DNA of 5,747 nucleotides from an uncultured Eubacteriales bacterium (GTDB taxonomy: Bacteria; Bacillota; Clostridia; Oscillospirales; CAG-272): assembly GCA_900552255.1 (NCBI GenBank), contig URZF01000104.1, forward strand, positions 1-5,747, read 5' to 3'. The translations under genes and the position numbers were made by a program. This document shows, piece by piece, positions 1 through 5,031 of this stretch. Within the stretch, counting starts at the first letter, position 1; the number at the start of each line of letters is the position of its first letter. The notes beneath the pieces were generated by a model, which ran no database searches, had not been told where the DNA came from, and worked only from the letters and a program-made list of their open reading frames with translations.

Positions 1-48
1 TCACGGGAAGCGATTAGTACCATACACGGAAACGGAGTTTCAATATGA
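1..48 (+). CDS. possible 3' end of an upstream gene (partial)
   Basis: Reading from base 1, a frame stays open for 15 codons and stops with TGA at 46-48, overlapping the nrdG start codon (ATG 45-47) as ATGA. Such four-base overlaps are common between translationally coupled genes, so this could be the tail of a gene that begins to the left of the window. The residues (SREAISTIHGNGVSI) match no family I recognise, and 15 codons can be open by chance. The same bases also contain the nrdG ribosome binding site. This is a weak call. Confidence 0.2.
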   Translation, partial: SREAISTIHGNGVSI

Positions 49-737
49 AAATAAAAGGACTGCAAAAGCTCACCCTGCTCGATTACCCCGGCAAAGTCGC
101 CTGTACCGTTTTTACGGGAGGCTGCAATTTCAGATGTCCCTTTTGTCATAACGCCTCTCTTGTACTGGATCCCGCTTCGGCAGGAACCATAGAACCCGAC
201 GAATTTTTCTCGTTTCTGGAAAAACGTGTCGGCATCCTCGACGGCGTATGTATCACCGGAGGGGAGCCGCTTCTCCACGACGATATCGACAGCTTCATCG
301 CCGAAATCAAAGCGCTCGGCTATTCGGTCAAGCTCGATACCAACGGCAGCTTCCCGGATAAGCTGAAATCGCTCGTCGAAAGGAAGCTTGTCGATTACGT
401 CGCCATGGATATCAAAAATTCCAAGGCCAAATACGCCGAAACAATCGGACTTCCTTCGTTTGATTTGTCGAAAATCGAGGAAAGCGTCCGCTTTCTTCTT
501 TCCGGAGCCGTGCCGTATGAATTCCGCACCACGGTGATACGCGAATTCCATACCAGGGAAAGTCTTTCCGAGGCGGCCAAATGGATCGCCGGCTGCGACC
601 GATACTTTCTGCAAAGCTTCGTGAACTCCGGAGATCTCATCGACGGGAAGCTCACCGGCTTCACAAAAGCCGAAATGGAGGCGCTTGCCGATGCGGTACG
701 CCCGATCCTTCCCGCGGTCGCGCTGCGCGGCGTTTGA
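45..737 (+). CDS. nrdG: anaerobic ribonucleoside-triphosphate reductase activating protein (radical SAM)
   Basis: Probable activase that uses S-adenosylmethionine and a [4Fe-4S] cluster to generate the glycyl radical on NrdD, in the cytoplasm under anaerobic conditions. The cluster motif CNFRCPFC has cysteines C27, C31 and C34 (CxxxCxxC). It is followed by the SAM-binding GGEP at 72-75, a KLDTNG strand at 96-101 and DYVAMDIK at 117-124, all typical of the activase branch of radical SAM enzymes. At 230 residues it is longer than E. coli NrdG (about 154) and fits the longer NrdG2-type subfamily often found in Clostridia. No extra ferredoxin-like cluster domain is seen. GGAG at 34-37 lies 7 bases before the ATG. 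The next gene is nrdD, its expected substrate, but a terminator and about 300 bases separate them. Activation of another glycyl-radical enzyme (pyruvate formate-lyase type) is the main alternative, made less likely by the neighbour. Confidence 0.9.
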   Translation: MKIKGLQKLTLLDYPGKVACTVFTGGCNFRCPFCHNASLVLDPASAGTIEPDEFFSFLEKRVGILDGVCITGGEPLLHDDIDSFIAEIKALGYSVKLDTNGSFPDKLKSLVERKLVDYVAMDIKNSKAKYAETIGLPSFDLSKIEESVRFLLSGAVPYEFRTTVIREFHTRESLSEAAKWIAGCDRYFLQSFVNSGDLIDGKLTGFTKAEMEALADAVRPILPAVALRGV

Positions 738-771
738 ACAAGCCAAGCGATTCTTCTTTCAAATATATATT

Positions 772-803
772 AAAAGACGGAAGCCGCCGCTTCCGCCCTT
801 TTT
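772..803 (+). terminator. intrinsic terminator after nrdG
   Basis: A 7-bp perfect stem, CGGAAGC (778-784) with GCTTCCG (789-795), closes a 4-base loop. It is followed by CCC and a run of five T (799-803). The A-run at 772-775 plus G776 can extend pairing with C798 and the T-run across a small internal loop. It lies 35 bases after the nrdG stop, so most nrdG transcripts should end before nrdD. Confidence 0.8.
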
Positions 804-892
804 ATTCCGCAGCACGACAAATACATGGTTCGATTCTACCGAAAAAACACCGAAAAATATTTGTCAAAATTTTGCTTACTTCTTTGTGCAAC

Positions 893-908
893 TTGCCACA
901 TCTTGTGT
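893..908 (+). promoter_or_regulatory. NrdR box 1 (upstream, more degenerate)
   Basis: The 16-mer TTGCCACATCTTGTGT matches the published NrdR-box consensus acaCwAtATaTwGtgt at 10 of 16 positions. It matches all six of the most conserved ones (C4, A6, A8, T9, T11, G13). It would be weak alone, but it starts exactly 31 bp before a much better copy, which matches the three-helical-turn spacing of known NrdR box pairs. NrdR is an ATP-cone repressor that senses ATP/dATP and represses ribonucleotide reductase genes. The nrdR gene is not in the window. Confidence 0.6.
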
Positions 909-923
909 TTTTACAAAAAAAGA

Positions 924-939
924 TCACTATATTTTGTGG
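924..939 (+). promoter_or_regulatory. NrdR box 2 (promoter-proximal)
   Basis: The 16-mer TCACTATATTTTGTGG matches the NrdR consensus at 13 of 16 positions, including all six highly conserved ones. It ends 7 bases before the -35 hexamer of the nrdD promoter. Bound NrdR could block RNA polymerase there, so nrdD is probably repressed when dNTP levels are high. The call rests on recalled consensus and spacing, not on a profile score. Confidence 0.78.
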
Positions 940-946
940 TTTTCTA

Positions 947-975
947 TTGACAAACATTTCTTTTGATGCTATGAT
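947..975 (+). promoter_or_regulatory. sigma-70/sigma-A promoter of nrdD
   Basis: A perfect -35 TTGACA (947-952) and a -10 TATGAT (970-975) are separated by 17 bases. A TGC just before the -10 (967-969) makes it an extended -10 promoter. Transcription should begin near 982, giving an untranslated leader of about 55 bases. The only structure I see in the leader is a weak 5-bp stem (990-994 with 1009-1013), too small to call an RNA regulator. The adjacent NrdR boxes indicate repression. Confidence 0.85.
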
Positions 976-1030
976 GTTACCATAGTTGCGACGGCACATT
1001 CCAAAAGCCCGTCCGACCCTACACTGCGAA

Positions 1031-1034
1031 AGGA
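1031..1034 (+). promoter_or_regulatory. ribosome binding site of nrdD, bearing on the start choice
   Basis: AGGA (within GAAAGGA) lies only 3 bases before the ATG at 1038 but 9 bases before a second in-frame ATG at 1044. The spacing favours initiation at 1044, giving a protein beginning MYKTRKRD and shorter by two residues. The ATP-cone begins right after either start, so the product hardly changes. Confidence 0.6.
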
Positions 1035-1037
1035 ACC

Positions 1038-3386
1038 ATGAAGATGTACAAAACCAGAAAAAGAGACAATAAGATCGTCGACTTTGATCTATCTAAAATC
1101 AGTCACGCCATCACGCAGGCGTTTGAAGCGTGCGACAGGGATTACAATCCCGATACCATCGATTTTCTCGCCCTCAAGGTAACAGCGGATTTTGAGCCGA
1201 AAATCAAAGACGGGCTGATCGCCGTCGAGGACATCCAGGACAGCGTCGAGGCCGTCCTCATCAAGGCCGATTATGCGGACGTCGCAAAGGCCTATATCCT
1301 TTACCGCAGACAGCGCGAGAAGCTGCGCAACATGAAATCCACAATGCTCGACTACAAGGAGCTTGTCGATAAATACGTCAAAGCCGCCGATTGGCGCGTC
1401 AAGGAAAATTCCACCGTCACCTATTCCGTCGGAGGACTGATTCTCTCCAATTCCGGCGCGATCACCGCGAATTACTGGCTCTCCGAGATCTATGACGACG
1501 AAATCGCAAACGCGCACCGAAACGCAGACCTTCATCTTCACGATCTTTCCATGCTGACGGGCTACTGCGCCGGCTGGTCGCTGCGCCAGCTCATCCAAGA
1601 GGGACTCGGCGGCGTTCCCGGCAAAATCACCTCCTCGCCGGCCAGCCATCTCGCCACGCTGTGCAATCAGATGGTCAACTTCCTCGGCATCATGCAGAAC
1701 GAATGGGCGGGCGCGCAGGCGTTTTCCTCCTTCGACACTTATCTCGCGCCGTTCGTCAAGGCGGACAATCTCTCCTATCGTGAAGTCAAAAAGTGCATCG
1801 AATCGTTCATTTTCGGCGTGAATACGCCGAGCCGCTGGGGAACGCAGGCGCCGTTCTCCAACATCACGCTCGACTGGACGGTGCCCGCAGACCTTGCGGA
1901 GCAGTACGCCATCGTAGGCGGCAAGGAGATGCCGTTCAAGTATAAAGACTGCAAGGCGGAAATGGACATGGTCAACCGCGCTTTCATCGAAACGATGATC
2001 GAGGGCGACGCCAACGGACGCGGCTTCCAGTATCCGATCCCGACCTACTCCATCACACGGGATTTCGACTGGTCTGAAACCGAAAACAACAAGCTTCTTT
2101 TTGAGATGACCGCAAAATACGGCACGCCGTATTTCTCCAATTATATCAACAGCGACATGGAGCCCTCCGACGTGCGCAGCATGTGCTGCCGCCTGCGCTT
2201 GGATCTGCGCGAGCTGCGCAAGAAATCCGGCGGCTTCTTCGGCTCCGGCGAGAGCACCGGCTCCATCGGCGTCGTCACCATCAACATGCCGAGAATCGCT
2301 TATCTCGCCAAGGACAAGGAGGATTTCTACCATCGCCTTGACAGGATGATGGATATCGCAGCCCGCTCGCTCAAGGTAAAGCGCACCGTCATCACCAAGC
2401 TCATGGACGAGGGACTTTATCCTTATACCAAACGGTATCTCGGCTCCTTTGACAACCATTTCTCCACCATCGGGCTTGTCGGCATGAACGAGGCGGGGCT
2501 CAATGCGAACTGGCTGCGCGCCGATATGACGCGTCCGGAAACGCAGGAATTCACAAAGGAAGTATTGAACCACATGCGCGAACGCCTCTCCGACTATCAG
2601 GAGCAGTACGGCGACCTCTACAATTTGGAGGCCACGCCCGCGGAATCCACGGCCTATCGTCTCGCCAAGCACGACGTGGCAAGATATCCCGACATCATCA
2701 CCGCTTCCTCCAAGGACGGCGGCACGCCGTACTATACCAACAGCTCGCATCTGCCCGTCGGTTATACCGCCGATATCTTCGAGGCGCTTGACGTGCAGGA
2801 CGAAATCCAAACGCTTTACACCTCCGGCACGGTGTTCCATGCTTTCCTCGGCGAAAAAATGCCCGACTGGAAAGCGGCGGCCACCTTGGTGCGCAAGATC
2901 GCCGAGAACTATAAGCTTCCTTATTATACGATCTCTCCGACCTATTCCGTATGCAAAAATCACGGCTATATCGCAGGCGAGCAGTTTACCTGCCCCGAAT
3001 GCGGAGAATCCGCCGAGGTATACAGCCGCATCACCGGCTATTACCGCCCTGTCCAGCACTGGAACGACGGCAAAGCAAAGGAATTTAAAGACCGCAAGCT
3101 TTACGATATCGGAAATTCCGTATTTAAGCACAACCGTGAAGCCGCACCGGTAATCACACTCGTGACGACAAAGACCTGCCCGAACTGCAAGGTCGCGGCG
3201 GCGATGCTCGACAAAGCCGGAATCGCCTATACCAAGGTCTTGGCAGAGGAAAGACTTGATCTTGTAAACAAATACGACATCAAGCAGGCCCCGACCATGA
3301 TCATCGAGGGCGCAGGCTGCACGGAGGTCTACGTCGGCGCACCAGAAATCAAGACGTTCATCGATGCGCGCCGTGAAACCGCTTAA
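1038..3386 (+). CDS. nrdD: class III anaerobic ribonucleoside-triphosphate reductase with fused C-terminal glutaredoxin-like domain
   Basis: Reduces ribonucleoside triphosphates to deoxy forms by glycyl/thiyl radical chemistry in the anaerobic cytoplasm. Residues 3-95 are an ATP-cone (allosteric dATP/ATP site: KRDNKIVDFD, then EDIQDSVE and AYILYRRQR). The catalytic barrel has C177 (GYCAGW), the finger-loop pair C383-C384 in MCCR, the conserved GVVTINMPRIAY and LEATPAES (E531). By similarity to the MGCR motif of E. coli NrdD, C384 is the likely thiyl-radical cysteine and C177 its partner. A zinc-binding segment has C639, H642, C652 and C655. The glycyl-radical glycine is G667 in RITGYYR. Unlike E. 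coli or T4 NrdD, the protein continues for about 80 residues (704-780) as a thioredoxin-fold domain with C714-P-N-C717 and a cis-proline candidate P752 in QAPT. This probably serves as a built-in thiol reductant. The activase gene lies upstream and thioredoxin reductase downstream. Start may be 1044 instead. Confidence 0.96.
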   Translation: MKMYKTRKRDNKIVDFDLSKISHAITQAFEACDRDYNPDTIDFLALKVTADFEPKIKDGLIAVEDIQDSVEAVLIKADYADVAKAYILYRRQREKLRNMKSTMLDYKELVDKYVKAADWRVKENSTVTYSVGGLILSNSGAITANYWLSEIYDDEIANAHRNADLHLHDLSMLTGYCAGWSLRQLIQEGLGGVPGKITSSPASHLATLCNQMVNFLGIMQNEWAGAQAFSSFDTYLAPFVKADNLSYREVKKCIESFIFGVNTPSRWGTQAPFSNITLDWTVPADLAEQYAIVGGKEMPFKYKDCKAEMDMVNRAFIETMIEGDANGRGFQYPIPTYSITRDFDWSETENNKLLFEMTAKYGTPYFSNYINSDMEPSDVRSMCCRLRLDLRELRKKSGGFFGSGESTGSIGVVTINMPRIAYLAKDKEDFYHRLDRMMDIAARSLKVKRTVITKLMDEGLYPYTKRYLGSFDNHFSTIGLVGMNEAGLNANWLRADMTRPETQEFTKEVLNHMRERLSDYQEQYGDLYNLEATPAESTAYRLAKHDVARYPDIITASSKDGGTPYYTNSSHLPVGYTADIFEALDVQDEIQTLYTSGTVFHAFLGEKMPDWKAAATLVRKIAENYKLPYYTISPTYSVCKNHGYIAGEQFTCPECGESAEVYSRITGYYRPVQHWNDGKAKEFKDRKLYDIGNSVFKHNREAAPVITLVTTKTCPNCKVAAAMLDKAGIAYTKVLAEERLDLVNKYDIKQAPTMIIEGAGCTEVYVGAPEIKTFIDARRETA

Positions 3387-3407
3387 ATCCCTCTTCATAA
3401 ATCCTCA

Positions 3408-3449
3408 GAAAAATCACGCGGCGGCGTATCCATCGCCGTGTGATTTTTC
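3408..3449 (+). terminator. strong hairpin terminator between nrdD and trxB, likely bidirectional
   Basis: A 16-bp stem pairs 3408-3423 (GAAAAATCACGCGGCG) with 3434-3449 (CGCCGTGTGATTTTTC). There is one G-U wobble (3418/3439) and a 10-base loop. The right arm ends in five T and the left arm begins with five A, so it can act on both strands. It starts 22 bases after the nrdD stop and should largely separate nrdD transcripts from trxB. A GTG at 3440, in frame with trxB, lies inside the right arm and is not a credible start. Confidence 0.85.
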
Positions 3450-3482
3450 ATACTATATCTATGCCGGCATCTCCGGCGGAAC

Positions 3483-3486
3483 GGAG
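3483..3486 (+). promoter_or_regulatory. ribosome binding site fixing the trxB start
   Basis: GGAG sits 7 bases before the ATG at 3494. The longer in-frame GTG start at 3440 would have its codon inside the terminator stem and would add 18 residues before the FAD-binding strand, where family members begin directly. Confidence 0.8.
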
Positions 3487-3493
3487 CCATCTC

Positions 3494-4399
3494 ATGAAGG
3501 ATATCATCGTCATCGGCGCGGGGCCTGCGGGGCTTACCGCCGCCATTTATGCTTTGCGCGCGGGAAAAAGCGTGCTGATCCTTGAAAAAGAGCTTTTCGG
3601 CGGACAGATCACATATTCGCCGAGCGTGGAAAATTATCCCGGATATCGGCAGATCAGCGGAAATGAGCTTGCCGACCATCTCGTCGAGCAGGCAATCACG
3701 CTGGGCGCCGAAATCGAGCTTGCGACGGTTACAAAAGTCACGGACGGCGCGATCAAGACCGTTGTCACGGAGAACGGCAGCTATGAATGCAGAAGCGTCG
3801 TCATCGCCTCAGGCTCGCGCCACCGTCATCTCGGGCTCGAAGGAGAAGAGGCGCTCACCGGCGCCGGCGTTTCCTATTGCGCGGTATGCGACGGCGCCTT
3901 TTTCAAGGGAAAAACCGTCGCGGTTGCCGGCGGGGGCGACGCCGCGCTTCAAGATGCGATCTTTCTTTCCGACCGATGCGCGCATGTCTATATCGTTCAC
4001 AGGCGCGACGCCTTCCGCGGCGAAGCGCAGCTTGAAAAGATCCTTCGGAGCCGCGACAACGTGGAATTTGTGATGAATTCCACAATAGAAGCCCTCGAGG
4101 GCGAGCGAAAGCTTTCCGGAATCGTAATTAAAAATAAAATCACAGGGGAAACGTCCGCCCTTGCGCTCGACGGCCTTTTCATCGCCGTCGGACAGGAGCC
4201 GCAGAACGCGCCGTTCTCGGAGCTTATCGCGCTTGACGCCGCGGGCTACGCAGACTGCGGCGAGGACTGCACGACCGGAACGCCCGGAATTTTCGTCGCG
4301 GGCGACTGCCGCAAAAAAGCAGTTCGCCAGCTCACGACAGCCGTCGGCGACGGCGCCGTTGCAGGACTTGCCGCGGTGAATTATATCAATTCTCTATGA
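3494..4399 (+). CDS. trxB: thioredoxin reductase (NADPH-type, FAD)
   Basis: Flavoprotein that transfers electrons from NADPH through FAD and a CxxC disulfide to thioredoxin- or glutaredoxin-like partners in the cytoplasm. The 301-residue length is normal for low-molecular-weight TrxB. The FAD-binding GAGPAG is at 8-13 and the redox site CAVC is C129-C132, followed by DG. The pyridine-nucleotide motif GGGDAA is at 146-151, HRRDAFR at 169-175 reads the NADPH 2'-phosphate, and the second FAD motif is GIFVAGDC at 265-272. These NADPH determinants argue against a ferredoxin-dependent reductase. It follows nrdD at 107 bases. No good promoter is visible in the gap after the terminator (TACTAT at 3451 has no matching -35), so expression may depend on read-through or a weak promoter. 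Its likely local partner is the CPNC domain fused to NrdD, though it may also serve general thioredoxins. Confidence 0.94.
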   Translation: MKDIIVIGAGPAGLTAAIYALRAGKSVLILEKELFGGQITYSPSVENYPGYRQISGNELADHLVEQAITLGAEIELATVTKVTDGAIKTVVTENGSYECRSVVIASGSRHRHLGLEGEEALTGAGVSYCAVCDGAFFKGKTVAVAGGGDAALQDAIFLSDRCAHVYIVHRRDAFRGEAQLEKILRSRDNVEFVMNSTIEALEGERKLSGIVIKNKITGETSALALDGLFIAVGQEPQNAPFSELIALDAAGYADCGEDCTTGTPGIFVAGDCRKKAVRQLTTAVGDGAVAGLAAVNYINSL

Positions 4400-4429
4400 A
4401 AACAAAAACTCACTTCCATACGATTGATG

Positions 4430-4458
4430 TTGACTTTACCGCAGCTCTATGCTATGAT
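4430..4458 (+). promoter_or_regulatory. extended -10 promoter for the GyrI-like/acetyltransferase unit
   Basis: TTGACT (4430-4435), a 17-base spacer and TATGAT (4453-4458) with TGC just before the -10. The eleven bases ATGCTATGATG (4449-4459) are identical to those at the nrdD promoter (966-976). Transcription should start near 4465, about 40 bases before the ATG at 4505. The promoter lies inside the longest open frame of the next gene, which rules out the farther-upstream start at 4424. Confidence 0.85.
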
Positions 4459-4464
4459 GCCATC

Positions 4465-4474
4465 GTATCGATAC
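4465..4474. repeat. 10-bp perfect palindrome at the predicted transcription start
   Basis: GTATCGATAC is its own reverse complement and lies 7 to 16 bases after the -10, where a repressor could sit. Several 10-bp palindromes are expected by chance in a window of this size, so only the position makes this worth listing. Confidence 0.3.
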
Positions 4475-4490
4475 TTTCATAATCATTCTA

Positions 4491-4496
4491 AAGGAG
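4491..4496 (+). promoter_or_regulatory. ribosome binding site fixing the start of the GyrI-like gene
   Basis: AAGGAG, the best Shine-Dalgarno match in the window, is 8 bases before the ATG at 4505. It decides for 4505 over in-frame ATGs at 4424, 4427, 4454 and 4457, which overlap the promoter. Confidence 0.88.
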
Positions 4497-4504
4497 AAAT
4501 AGCG

Positions 4505-4978
4505 ATGGAAAACACGATCATGGCCTTTGCTTATGAGAAACGGCATGAATCCGCCTTTTCGATCCTCGGTTTTACAAAATTTGTAAAATCCGGAGGCGAG
4601 CTTTACGATGAAGTGAGAAGCGACGGGAGATGGGAGCGCCTGAAAGAAATGGCAGGAGCGGACAAGCACATTTATTGCTCCGCTTCCGACGATAAGGACT
4701 GCCCGCGCGGTTTTTACCGATATACAATCGGGATCCGCGACAACGAAACACATGACGGCGAAGAGCTGTTTCCCATTCATATCAAAGAATCGGACTGGAT
4801 TGTTTTCAAAATCGATTTTGACAAGGACTACTGCAATTTTTGGAGCAAGGATCCCTACAAAATGATCGGAGAGCTCGGCTATCAGTTTCAAAATGACGTC
4901 GGCTTGCATCTCGATGTATACGACGAGCATTATACCAGACAGGAAATGGAATTTTGGATGCCTGTCTGCGAGAAATAA
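4505..4978 (+). CDS. stand-alone GyrI-like / AraC effector-binding domain protein
   Basis: Protein of 157 residues that looks like a single GyrI-like small-molecule-binding domain (the SOUL/BacT effector-binding fold found at the end of AraC- and MerR-type regulators and as stand-alone proteins). The visible signature is in the second half: a YRYTIGI strand at 71-77, SDWIVFKIDF at 97-106, an FW.KDPYKMIGELGY helix region at 112-126, LDVYDE at 136-141 and the closing EFWMPV at 149-154. There is no DNA-binding domain, signal peptide or membrane segment, so it is probably a cytoplasmic ligand-binding protein. Its ligand cannot be told from sequence; relatives include multidrug-binding domains, DNA gyrase inhibitor and integron-cassette Cass2 proteins. 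It has its own strong promoter and AAGGAG site. The acetyltransferase gene begins 53 bases later with no terminator between, suggesting co-transcription. Family assignment rests on motif pattern only. Confidence 0.72.
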   Translation: MENTIMAFAYEKRHESAFSILGFTKFVKSGGELYDEVRSDGRWERLKEMAGADKHIYCSASDDKDCPRGFYRYTIGIRDNETHDGEELFPIHIKESDWIVFKIDFDKDYCNFWSKDPYKMIGELGYQFQNDVGLHLDVYDEHYTRQEMEFWMPVCEK

Positions 4979-5020
4979 GACGATCCGAAAAGTCAAGTCC
5001 GAAAATAAATCAACAAAACA

Positions 5021-5025
5021 AAGGA
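5021..5025 (+). promoter_or_regulatory. ribosome binding site fixing the acetyltransferase start
   Basis: AAGGA lies 6 bases before the ATG at 5032. A longer in-frame ATG at 4954 would overlap the preceding gene and add 26 residues ahead of the point where the LacA/Maa family normally starts, so 5032 is preferred. Confidence 0.8.
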
Positions 5026-5031
5026 ACCAGT

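Noticed and set aside
903..933. Second nrdD promoter using TTGTGT (903-908) and TATATT (928-933)
   Set aside because: The 19-base spacing and poor -35 are clearly inferior to the TTGACA/TATGAT pair downstream. The bases are better explained as NrdR boxes, though a weak overlapping promoter cannot be excluded.
982..1037. Riboswitch or attenuator in the nrdD leader
   Set aside because: The leader is only about 55 bases with one 5-bp stem (990-994/1009-1013) and a 14-base loop, and there is no known riboswitch motif.
1089..3398. A 769-codon open frame on the minus strand opposite nrdD
   Set aside because: It is the antisense shadow of a clearly conserved gene with biased codon use. Its translation shows no recognisable domain, and no ribosome binding site or promoter stands out.
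3440..3493. Longer GTG start for trxB adding 18 residues
   Set aside because: The GTG lies in the right arm of the terminator hairpin and lacks a ribosome binding site. GGAG with proper spacing precedes ATG 3494, where family members begin.
4424..4504. Longer N-terminus for the GyrI-like gene
   Set aside because: It would overlap the -35 and -10 elements and the predicted transcription start. AAGGAG precedes ATG 4505 at ideal distance.
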